A stretch of 52,917 nucleotides of DNA from NCBI RefSeq assembly GCF_900544955.1, contig NZ_UQXD01000013.1, positions 1 through 52,917 on the forward strand, in the 5' to 3' direction. The position numbers and the translations under genes are program-made. Origin of the DNA: an uncultured Oscillibacter sp. (GTDB lineage: Bacteria > Bacillota > Clostridia > Oscillospirales > Oscillospiraceae). Positions 14,576 to 21,417 of the stretch are shown in pieces. The notes under the pieces are model-generated. The model made no database searches and had not been told where the DNA came from. It saw only the letters and a list, made by a program, of their open reading frames with translations. Every line of letters begins with the position of its first letter. Position 1 is the first letter of the stretch.

Positions 14576-15753
14576 ACGAGGAGCGAAGGGATAGCCTGGA
14601 GACCTGCCCCGCCTTCCCCTACGATGTGGCGGCCACGGAGACCTGGCTGGAGGACCGGGCCCGGGAGGGCTGGCTGATGTCGGGCGTCCGCCGGGGGAAG
14701 GCGGTTTTCGAGCAGGGGGAGCCTGTGGCCTGCCGCTACCGGCTCCAGCCCCTGGCCCGGAGGAAGGAGACCCTGGACCCGGAGCGGGAGGCGCTGTACG
14801 GCGAGATGGGCTGGCGCTGCGCCGGGGTGCTGCGGGGAATATTTTGGGTGTGGCGGTGCGACGATCCCGCCGCGCCGGAGCTGGACACGGACCCGGTGGT
14901 GCAGGCGGAGGGCTACCGGTATTTGAAGCGGCGGATGGTCCGCTCCACGGCGGAGATGGCGCTGTTGCTGCCGGTGCTGCTGGGGCTGTCCGTCTGGAGC
15001 TGGCGCTGGAGCGGGACGCCCCTGATGGACCTCCTGGCGGACATGCCGGGGCGGCTGGCGGTGTGGCTGGCGCTGTTTCCGCTGCTGGCGGCGCTGGTGG
15101 TGCAGGACGTGCGCAGTATGCGGCGGCTGCTGCGGTCCCTGTCGGCGGGGGTGGCCCTGGAGCGGCCCCGGCCCTACCGGGGCCAGCTGTGGCTGGGGCG
15201 GCTGGTCACGGCGCTGGTGTGCGTCATGCTGGTGCTGCCGCTGCTGAATGGGCGGAACATCGAGGGCTCCAGCCTCTCCGGCGGCTGGCAGGCCCGGGAC
15301 CGGCAGACGGGGGCGCCCCGGGCGGAGGCGGTCTATCTGGACCTGCGGGCGCTGGAGACGGGGGGCGGCGAGCCGGAGTATTTCCGCGTGAAGACCAAGG
15401 TCCACGAGCTGGCGCCCCGGATGTATGAGGTGCGGCAGTTCCTGCCCCTGCCGGATGGCGGCGGCGCCTGGGCCGGGAGCACCTACTACCGGATGCTGAC
15501 GCCCACCCTGGCCCGCCGCCTGGCGGCGGAGCTATGCCTGTCCCGGCCCGGGTCCCTGGGGGTCTCGCCCCATGGGGCGCTGGAGCCGGTGGCCGCGCCG
15601 GAGCTGGATGCCCTCTGGTGGAGCCGGGAGGGCGGGGAGCGGCAGTACGCGGTGGCGGTGCTGGGGCGGCAGGTGCTGGCGGTGGAGTACGAGGGCCCCA
15701 CGGACCTGCGGACCGCCGGGCGGGTCCTGGCGGACTGCCTGGGGGAGAAGTAG
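14572..15753 (+). CDS. DUF2812 domain membrane protein
   Basis: A 393-residue protein, coupled to padR by a 4-base overlap. Residues ~10-110 form a DUF2812-type cytoplasmic domain (FPYDVAATETWLEDRAREGW, then CRYRLQPL). Two hydrophobic hairpins follow at about 128-175 (LLLPVLLGLSVWSW, WLALFPLLAALVV). There is another span near 210-225 (TALVCVMLVLPLL). The C-terminal ~150 residues look soluble and lie outside or at the membrane. DUF2812 proteins are almost always encoded with PadR regulators; the molecular role is not established. The protein is longer than typical DUF2812 members, which are often under 250 residues. Confidence 0.78.
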   Translation: MNEERRDSLETCPAFPYDVAATETWLEDRAREGWLMSGVRRGKAVFEQGEPVACRYRLQPLARRKETLDPEREALYGEMGWRCAGVLRGIFWVWRCDDPAAPELDTDPVVQAEGYRYLKRRMVRSTAEMALLLPVLLGLSVWSWRWSGTPLMDLLADMPGRLAVWLALFPLLAALVVQDVRSMRRLLRSLSAGVALERPRPYRGQLWLGRLVTALVCVMLVLPLLNGRNIEGSSLSGGWQARDRQTGAPRAEAVYLDLRALETGGGEPEYFRVKTKVHELAPRMYEVRQFLPLPDGGGAWAGSTYYRMLTPTLARRLAAELCLSRPGSLGVSPHGALEPVAAPELDALWWSREGGERQYAVAVLGRQVLAVEYEGPTDLRTAGRVLADCLGEK

Positions 15754-15888
15754 GGGCGCCGGTTTCGCGGCCCGCCCGCCGGGACAGCCCGCCCCGGCGG
15801 CGGATCGCTCCCGCCCCGCCGGATGTCCGGAATTGCGCAAGCCGTCCCCCGCCCCTGCATAGACTTGCAGGGAGAGGAGGGGGAGGCC

Positions 15889-16086
15889 GTGGATGCGCTG
15901 GAACAGAGCACGGGGGTCTATGCCCTGGCGGCGGCGATGGCAAAGTGCATGAAGCCGGAGGACCTGACCCGGGTGGCCCTGCTGTTCACTCAGCTGGGCA
16001 CCACGCTGTCGGTCATCGCCGCGCTCCAGAATCTGGATTCCGGCAACGCGGCGGCCGCCGCCGATGATCTGACCGGCGCGGTGTGA
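15889..16086 (+). CDS. Small protein of unknown function (65 aa)
   Basis: A 65-residue protein beginning with GTG at 15889, directly after an unusually strong purine run with GGAGG repeats (15871-15886). The sequence is hydrophobic in the middle (TRVALLFTQLGTTLSVIAAL) and Ala-rich, with one cysteine. The FTQLGTTL pattern reminds me of small conserved Clostridia proteins of the DUF6774 type, but I hold this loosely. It is followed at once by a strong terminator shared with the icd operon. The 135 bp before it hold no strong promoter; it might be read from the padR operon. Confidence 0.6.
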   Translation: MDALEQSTGVYALAAAMAKCMKPEDLTRVALLFTQLGTTLSVIAALQNLDSGNAAAAADDLTGAV

Positions 16087-16126
16087 AAAACCGTCCCGTG
16101 AGCGGCAGCTCACGGGACGGTTTTTT
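16086..16126. terminator. Bidirectional terminator between the small gene and icd
   Basis: A 15-bp stem (arms 16089-16103 and 16108-16122, AACCGTCCCGTGAGC and complement) is flanked by A-run and T-run. Confidence 0.93.
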
Positions 16127-16131
16127 CTCGA

Positions 16132-17355
16132 TCAGGCGCCTGCGCCCAGCTTTTCCGCCAGGCGATCCGCCACGGCGTCCAAAAACGCCTCACTGGTGAC
16201 GGCGGTGGCGGGGAAGCCCGGCTCCACCAGGCCCACCAGGTCCTTGGTCATGATGCCGGCGTTCAGGGTGTCGAAGCAGGATTGCTCCAGCTTCTCGCCG
16301 AAGGCGGTCAAATCCGCCAGGCCGTCCAGCTGACCCCGCTTTTTTAGGGCGCCGGACCAGGCGAAGATGGTGGCCATGGGGTTGGTGGAGGTCTGTTCCC
16401 CCGCCTGGTAGCGGTAGTAGTGGCGGGTGACGGTACCGTGGGCGGCCTCGAACTCCGTGGTGCCGTCGGGGGCCACCAGCACGCTGGTCATCATGGCCAG
16501 GGAGCCGAAGGCGGTGGACACCATGTCGCTCATCACGTCGCCGTCGTAGTTCTTGCAGGCCCAGATATAGCCCCCCTCGCTGCGGATGACCCGGGCCACG
16601 GCGTCATCGATGAGGGTGTAGAAATAGGTGATGCCCAGCGCGTCGAACCGGTCCTTGTAGGACAGGTACTCCTCCTCGAAGATGCGCTTGAAGGCGCCGT
16701 CATAGACCTTGGAGATGGTGTCCTTGGTGGAAAACCACAGGTCCTGCTGGGTGTCTACGGCGTACTGGAAGCAGGCTCGGGCGAAGGAGCGGATGGAGGC
16801 GGCCTTGTTGTGGGCCCCCTGCCACACGGCGGGGCCGTCTACGGTCTGCACGGTGAGGGTCTGGGTCCGGCCGCTCTCCCCGGTGAAGGTCAGGGTGGCG
16901 GTGCCGGGCTCCGTGGTCTCCAGGTCCACCGCCTTGTAGACGTCGCCGTAGGCGTGGCGGGCGATGGTGATGGGCTTTTTCCAGTTCTTCACCACCGGCT
17001 TCACCGCGTCGATGCAGATGGGGGCGCGGAACACCGTGCCGTCCAGAATGGAGCGGATGGTGCCGTTGGGACTCTTCCACATCTCCGTCAGCTGGGGGTA
17101 CTCCTCCATCCGCGCCCGGTTGGGGGTGATGGTGGCGCATTTCACCGCCACGCCCAGCCGCTTGGCGGCGTAGGCGGCGTCCACCGTCACCTGGTCCGCC
17201 GTCTCGTTGCGGTGCAGCAGGCCCAGGTCGTAGTACTCCGTTTTCAGCGCCACGAAGGGCAGCAGCAGCTTCTCCTTGATCATGGCCCACAGCACCCGGG
17301 TCATCTCGTCGCCGTCCATCTCCACCAGGGGCGTGGTCATCTGAATCTTTTCCAT
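16132..17355 (-). CDS. icd: NADP-dependent isocitrate dehydrogenase (dimeric type)
   Basis: A 407-residue enzyme that oxidises isocitrate to 2-oxoglutarate and CO2. The motifs are those of the eukaryote-like homodimeric NADP-IDH group: PLVEMDGDEMTRVLW at the start, KCATITPNRARMEEY, WKSPNGTIRSILDGTVFR with the substrate serine, and the signature NYDGDVMSDMVSTAFGSLA with metal-binding aspartates. Late in the chain is EFEAAHGTVTRHYYRYQAG with the NADP-binding histidine. The ATG at 17355 follows GAGGGGGAA and lies 1 bp after the aconitase stop, so the two genes are one operon. The product feeds gdhA. Confidence 0.96.
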   Translation of the reverse strand: MEKIQMTTPLVEMDGDEMTRVLWAMIKEKLLLPFVALKTEYYDLGLLHRNETADQVTVDAAYAAKRLGVAVKCATITPNRARMEEYPQLTEMWKSPNGTIRSILDGTVFRAPICIDAVKPVVKNWKKPITIARHAYGDVYKAVDLETTEPGTATLTFTGESGRTQTLTVQTVDGPAVWQGAHNKAASIRSFARACFQYAVDTQQDLWFSTKDTISKVYDGAFKRIFEEEYLSYKDRFDALGITYFYTLIDDAVARVIRSEGGYIWACKNYDGDVMSDMVSTAFGSLAMMTSVLVAPDGTTEFEAAHGTVTRHYYRYQAGEQTSTNPMATIFAWSGALKKRGQLDGLADLTAFGEKLEQSCFDTLNAGIMTKDLVGLVEPGFPATAVTSEAFLDAVADRLAEKLGAGA

Positions 17356-17356
17356 G

Positions 17357-19591
17357 TCAGTTCCCCCTCTTTGCATAGTAATTCATGAGGCAGCCGTCCA
17401 GAAGGATCTGCTTCTCGTCCTCCGTCAGGCCACGCACGTGGAGCAGCAGCTCCGACTGGCCGCCGTCGGCGCGGAGGACCGTGGCGGGGATGTCCTCCGT
17501 CCCGCGCCGGATGGCCTCGCGGATGCCGGGGATGAACAGGCAGTCGCCGTTCTGGCAGTCAAAGGGGGTGTCCGGGTCCAGGGTGAAGGGCAGGATGCCC
17601 CAGTTGATGCAGTTGGAGCGGTAGCGCTTGGTGGCGAAGGCGTAGCAGATGTTGGCCAGGCCCCCCAGCACCTTCTGGCAGGAGGCGGCCTGCTCCCGAG
17701 CGGAGCCGTCGCCGGGCTTGTTGGCGAAGATGCAGGAGCCGAACTGGGTGCGCTCCAGCAGCGCCTCGCCGCCCACCCGGCTCAGCAGGGCCTTCAGCGC
17801 CGCCGGGGCCCTGCCCGCCAGGCGCTCCGCCTCCAGGGCGGCGGCGGCCTTGGCCCGGCCCACGTAGGCGGGCTCCCGGCGGGAGAGGGTGAACTCCGCC
17901 AGGCGCAGGGGGTTGGAGCGGTAGGAGGAGGTCTCGCCGGAGGGGATCAGCTCGTCGGTGGTGGTCACGTCGTCCCGGAGTACCGCCGCCAGCTCCACCA
18001 GCAGATTCTCCGCCAGGGGCTGGACCTGGGGCCAGTCGGTGATGTTGGGGCCCATGATGAGAGCCGTCTCCGGCTCCGCCTTGCCGAAGCCGTTGTACAC
18101 CCGCCGGCCGTAAATCCCGTCGTCAAAGTGGTACTCCCGCCGCACCGGATCGTAGTCGATGTCCGTGGCGGCGGTGATTCTGCCGCCGTTGCGGGCGGTG
18201 GCGGCAATGGACCGGGCGTCCATCAGGCACACCCCGGCAAACTGGCCCTCGGCGGGCTTGGAGCCCTCCCGGTTGGGGAAGTTCCGGGTGGTGTGCCGCA
18301 GGGAGAGGCCGTTGTTGGCGGGCACGTCCCCGGCGCCGAAGCAGGGGCCGCAGAAGCTGGGCTTGATGAGGGCGCCGCTCTCCAGCAGGGCCGCCGTGGC
18401 GCCGGTCTTCGTCAGCTCCAGGCTGACGGGCACGCTGGTGGGGTACACGTCCAGGGAGAAGTAGCCGTTGCCGCAGCTGCCCCCGGCGAGGATGTCCGCC
18501 GCCTCGGTGATGTTGTCGAAGAGGCCGCCGGCGCAGCCGGCGATCACGCCCTGGTCCGCCCACACGCCGCCGTCGTGGATTTTGTCGGTGAGGCGCACCT
18601 TCGCCTTGGGGAACCGGGCCTGGGCGTCCGCCTCCACCTGGGCCAGGATGTCCGGCGCGTTTGCCAGGAACTCCCGGATGGTCCAGGCGTTGGAGGGGTG
18701 GAAGGGCAGGGCGATCATGGGCTCCACCGCGCCCAGATCGATTTCGATGTACTTGTCGTAGTAGGCGCCGTCGCCGGGGTGCAGCGCCTGGTACTCGCTC
18801 CCCCGCCGGTGGGTCTCATAAAATGCCCGGGTCTCCCCGTCCGTCTCCCAGATAGAGGAGAGGCAGGTGGTCTCGGTGGTCATCACGTCGATGCCGTTGC
18901 GGAAGTCGATGGGCAGGGCGGCGATGCCGGGCCCGGCGAATTCCAACACGCAGTTGTTGACAAAGCCGCTTGCAAAGGTGGCCTTCACCAGGGCGATGGC
19001 CACGTCGTGGGGCCCCACGCCCCGCCGGGGGGCGCCGGTGAGATAGACCAGCACCACCTTGGGGTATTTGGCGTCCCAGGTGTTTTTCAGCAGCTGCTTG
19101 GCAAGCTCCGGCCCGCCCTCGCCCACGGCCATGGTGCCCAGGGCGCCGTAGCGGGTGTGGGAGTCGGAGCCCAGAATCATCTTTCCGCAGCCTGCCAGCT
19201 GCTCCCTTGCATAGGAGTGGATGACGCTCTGGTTGGCGGGGACGTAGATGCCGCCGTATTTTTTGGCGGCGGAGAGGCCGAACACGTGGTCGTCCTCGTT
19301 GATGGTGCCGCCCACGGCGCAGAGGCTGTTGTGGCAGTTGGTCAGGGCGTAGGGGAGGGGGAATTCCCGCATCCCGGAGGCCCGGGCCTGCTGGATGATG
19401 CCGACGTAGGTGATGTCGTGGGACACCATGGCGTCGAAGCGAATGTGCAGCTGCTCCGGGTCGCCGGAGACATTGTGGGCCTGGAGGATGTTCCAGGCCA
19501 TGGTGCGCCGCCGGCCCTCCTCCGCAGAGAGGGGGGCGGCGCTGGGCGCGCCGTTTACCAGGAACACACCGCTGTCGTGGAGAGTGATCAT
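17357..19591 (-). CDS. Aconitase-family hydratase (YbhJ-like)
   Basis: A 744-residue aconitase-superfamily protein. The [4Fe-4S] ligands are visible as Cys353 (VIAGCAGGLFDN) and Cys414/Cys417 (SFCGPCFGAGD). The substrate loop MILGSDSHTRYGALG and the C-terminal swivel domain (NKPGDGSAREQAA, then NCINWGILPF) are also present. The size and domain order resemble E. coli YbhJ (about 750 aa) rather than AcnA (about 890). As it directly precedes icd it very likely supplies isocitrate from citrate. The ATG at 19591 is 6 nt after AGGAGG. Transcription starts from the divergent region shared with a redox-domain XRE regulator. Confidence 0.9.
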   Translation of the reverse strand: MITLHDSGVFLVNGAPSAAPLSAEEGRRRTMAWNILQAHNVSGDPEQLHIRFDAMVSHDITYVGIIQQARASGMREFPLPYALTNCHNSLCAVGGTINEDDHVFGLSAAKKYGGIYVPANQSVIHSYAREQLAGCGKMILGSDSHTRYGALGTMAVGEGGPELAKQLLKNTWDAKYPKVVLVYLTGAPRRGVGPHDVAIALVKATFASGFVNNCVLEFAGPGIAALPIDFRNGIDVMTTETTCLSSIWETDGETRAFYETHRRGSEYQALHPGDGAYYDKYIEIDLGAVEPMIALPFHPSNAWTIREFLANAPDILAQVEADAQARFPKAKVRLTDKIHDGGVWADQGVIAGCAGGLFDNITEAADILAGGSCGNGYFSLDVYPTSVPVSLELTKTGATAALLESGALIKPSFCGPCFGAGDVPANNGLSLRHTTRNFPNREGSKPAEGQFAGVCLMDARSIAATARNGGRITAATDIDYDPVRREYHFDDGIYGRRVYNGFGKAEPETALIMGPNITDWPQVQPLAENLLVELAAVLRDDVTTTDELIPSGETSSYRSNPLRLAEFTLSRREPAYVGRAKAAAALEAERLAGRAPAALKALLSRVGGEALLERTQFGSCIFANKPGDGSAREQAASCQKVLGGLANICYAFATKRYRSNCINWGILPFTLDPDTPFDCQNGDCLFIPGIREAIRRGTEDIPATVLRADGGQSELLLHVRGLTEDEKQILLDGCLMNYYAKRGN

Positions 19592-19639
19592 AGGGGACCT
19601 CCTGCAATCCCGGCCGGGGGCCGGCGTTTCTTGCCCATC

Positions 19640-19668
19640 AATATAGCACAGATTTTCCCGCTTGCAAA
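19640..19668 (-). promoter_or_regulatory. Promoter of the aconitase-icd operon
   Basis: On the minus strand, TTGCAA (19667-19662) and TATATT (19645-19640) have a 16-bp spacer. The -35 box lies inside the inverted repeat at 19661-19681. Confidence 0.6.
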
Positions 19669-19681
19669 GTCATTTTGCAAG
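19661..19681. promoter_or_regulatory. Inverted repeat CTTGCAAA-N5-TTTGCAAG, candidate operator
   Basis: Perfect 8-bp arms (19661-19668 and 19674-19681) overlap the -35 box of the aconitase-icd promoter. Two more copies of CTTGCAAA lie at 19696-19703 and 19776-19783, the latter on the -35 box of the divergent XRE gene. Binding by that regulator is inference. Confidence 0.6.
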
Positions 19682-19776
19682 AAAAGGAGGGTCAACTTGC
19701 AAATTTGGGAAACTCGCCCAGAAAGGGGCGGGAAAAGCCCCGCGGTTTTGCCGCGCCCGTATCAACGCAGCGTTGC

Positions 19777-19805
19777 TTGCAAACCCGCCGCCTGTGGGGT
19801 ATCCT
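19777..19805 (+). promoter_or_regulatory. Candidate promoter of the XRE-desulfoferrodoxin gene
   Basis: TTGCAA (19777-19782, inside a CTTGCAAA copy) and TATCCT (19800-19805) have a 17-bp spacer and lie 18 bp before the ATG. The leader would be very short. Confidence 0.5.
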
Positions 19806-19823
19806 AGGGGAGAGGTGAGCGGG

Positions 19824-20411
19824 ATGAACAGCAAGGAAATCGGCGCGCTGCTGCTGCGGCTGCGGCAGGAGCGGGACATGACCCAGCGTCAGGTGGCGGA
19901 GCACCTGTGCGTCAGCACCCAGGCGGTGAGCAAATGGGAGCGGGGGCAGGGGTGCCCGGACGTGAGCCTGCTGCCGTCGCTTGCCCGTCTGTTCGGCGTC
20001 AGCGTGGTGCGGCTGCTGGCCGGGGACCTGGCGCCGGAGAAAGCGGAGGTTGGAAATATGAAACGTGTCAAATTCTATGTGTGCCCGGACTGCGGCAACA
20101 TCCTCACCGCCACGGGCGGCGGGGAGCTCCACTGCTGCGGCCGGAAGCTGGAGCCCCTGGTACCCCGCCCGGCGGACGGGGACCACGCCGCCTGCGTACA
20201 GGAGGTGGAGGAGGACTGGTATGTGACCTTCCGCCATCCGATGGAGAAGGGCCACTTCATCCGCTTTGCCGCCTGCACCGCCGCGGACCGGGTGGTGCTG
20301 GTGCGGCTGTATCCGGAGCAGGGCGGGGAATTCCGCATGCCCCAGCTCCGGGGCGGCGGGCGGCTCTATCTCTGCTGCAGCCGGGACGGGCTGTTTGAAG
20401 TGCCGCTGTAA
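19824..20411 (+). CDS. XRE-family regulator fused to a desulfoferrodoxin-like redox domain
   Basis: A 195-residue fusion. Residues ~4-60 are an XRE helix-turn-helix (LLLRLRQERDMTQRQVAEHL, then VSTQAVSKWERG). Residues ~80-112 resemble the desulforedoxin FeS4 domain, with Cys87, Cys90, Cys104 and Cys105 (C-x2-C and CCG). Residues ~120-195 resemble the superoxide reductase domain, with His121, His138 and His144 (HPMEKGH) and Cys185. The last iron ligand, normally His in C-x2-H-G-L-W, is Asp188 here. The ATG at 19824 follows a GGGAGAGG site. I infer an iron, oxygen or superoxide sensor rather than an enzyme. It is divergent from the Fe-S aconitase operon. Confidence 0.85.
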   Translation: MNSKEIGALLLRLRQERDMTQRQVAEHLCVSTQAVSKWERGQGCPDVSLLPSLARLFGVSVVRLLAGDLAPEKAEVGNMKRVKFYVCPDCGNILTATGGGELHCCGRKLEPLVPRPADGDHAACVQEVEEDWYVTFRHPMEKGHFIRFAACTAADRVVLVRLYPEQGGEFRMPQLRGGGRLYLCCSRDGLFEVPL

Positions 20412-20426
20412 GCGGCGCACGCAATC

Positions 20427-20464
20427 AAAAGAGGGGGACGAGTATTTCTCGTCCCCCTCTTTTT
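20427..20464. terminator. Bidirectional terminator between the XRE and MerR genes
   Basis: A 13-bp stem (arms 20430-20442 and 20448-20460, AGAGGGGGACGAG and complement) is flanked by A and T runs. Confidence 0.92.
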
Positions 20465-20470
20465 GCCCCT

Positions 20471-21289
20471 TTACGGCCGGCGTCTGGGTTTTACCTTTAC
20501 CTGCACCTCGGTTTTGTACTCCTTGGAGTCGTTGGTCTCGTGGGCGTCGATGCGGTACAGCTCCAAGGGGGCGCCGTCGGTGCACAGCCCCTGCTCCTCC
20601 ACAAATTGCAGCAGCCGCGGCAGCATCCGGGCCAGATTTTCGTATTCCCCGCTGTAGATGGTGGAGGCATAGCAGCCCCCCGGCAGAACGGCGTCGCACT
20701 GTTCCAGCTCGCTCACAATGAAAAACACGGAGGAGAAGTGGTTGTAGATGCCCTTTTGGACGTAGTTCATGTCCACCACGGCGCCGATCTGCTGGCTGCC
20801 GCCCACGATGTGGAGCACGTTCTCGTGCTTCTTTTCCAGTTTTTTCAAAATGAAATCGATTTCCTTCTCCAGGATCAGGTCCTCTTTGAGCACGAAGTAG
20901 GCGCGCGGGGGGAGCTGCAGCAGCTCGAAGGACTCCACCTGCCGGCGCAGCGTGGTCTGGATCTTTTTGGCCCGCTTGAGCACCTCTTTCCGCTGCTCCG
21001 TCAGATCGCTGATCCGCCTGTCGATGAGCGCCACCTCCATGTCCAGCAGCTGGAGGGTGGAGTCCACGGTTCGGGTGTTGATGTACCTGCTGATTTTCTC
21101 CATGGGCATGGCCAGATTCCGCAGGCTGCGGATGATGTTCAGGTTGCAGATGTCCTGAATGCTGTACATGCGGTAGTTGTTTTCCCCGCGCAGGGGATTG
21201 AGGGCCTTTTGCTCCTCGTAATAGCGCAGCGTGTCCGTGTGCAGGTTGTACAAGCGGGAGAGTTCGGAGATCTTGTAGAAATCTTTCAA
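20471..21289 (-). CDS. Transcriptional regulator, MerR family, with effector-binding C-terminus
   Basis: A 272-residue regulator. Residues 5-70 are the MerR winged helix (FYKISELSRLYNLHTDTLRYYEE, then NYRMYSIQDICNLNIIRSLR). A dimerisation coiled coil follows at ~85-130. The C-terminal half (ILEKEIDFILKKLEKKH through GGCYASTIYSGEYEN, then LYRIDAHETND) has the layout of the GyrI-like/AraC effector-binding domain seen in BmrR-type multidrug sensors. It is divergent from a MATE efflux gene whose promoter has the 19-bp spacer typical of MerR activation. I infer drug-induced expression of the pump. The start ATG at 21289 lies just upstream of the shared promoter zone. Confidence 0.92.
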   Translation of the reverse strand: MKDFYKISELSRLYNLHTDTLRYYEEQKALNPLRGENNYRMYSIQDICNLNIIRSLRNLAMPMEKISRYINTRTVDSTLQLLDMEVALIDRRISDLTEQRKEVLKRAKKIQTTLRRQVESFELLQLPPRAYFVLKEDLILEKEIDFILKKLEKKHENVLHIVGGSQQIGAVVDMNYVQKGIYNHFSSVFFIVSELEQCDAVLPGGCYASTIYSGEYENLARMLPRLLQFVEEQGLCTDGAPLELYRIDAHETNDSKEYKTEVQVKVKPRRRP

Positions 21290-21307
21290 AAAAATCGCCT
21301 CCGCCTA

Positions 21308-21338
21308 TTGACATTCGGATTGTACGAGGGTTTATACT
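21308..21338 (+). promoter_or_regulatory. MerR-type promoter of the MATE gene (19-bp spacer)
   Basis: TTGACA (21308-21313) and TATACT (21333-21338) are 19 bp apart. Around the spacer, ACATTCG and CGAGGGT form an imperfect dyad (5 of 7 positions match). A long spacer with a central dyad is the hallmark of promoters that MerR proteins activate by untwisting DNA. Confidence 0.75.
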
Positions 21339-21348
21339 CGACTCACAA
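21319..21348 (-). promoter_or_regulatory. Candidate merR promoter, overlapping the MATE promoter
   Basis: On the minus strand, TTGTGA (21348-21343) and TACAAT (21324-21319) have an 18-bp spacer. It overlaps the MATE promoter, so one bound MerR dimer could act on both. Confidence 0.5.
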
Positions 21349-21370
21349 GTACAAAATATTCCAAAAACAA

Positions 21371-21394
21371 AGCTAATTTTTGTAGAAATTAGCT
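21371..21394 (+). repeat. Inverted repeat in the MATE leader
   Basis: AGCTAATTT (21371-21379) and AAATTAGCT (21386-21394) form a 9-bp AT-rich dyad with a 6-nt loop; a further AGCTAATTT starts at 21391. It ends about 24 bp before the start codon. It could be an RNA hairpin or a second operator. Confidence 0.5.
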
Positions 21395-21417
21395 AATTTC
21401 GGCGAGGGAGGCGTCCT

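Noticed and set aside
17354..19807. An 817-codon open frame on the plus strand
   Set aside because: Antisense to the aconitase and with the low-complexity Gly/Val/His composition of a shadow frame.
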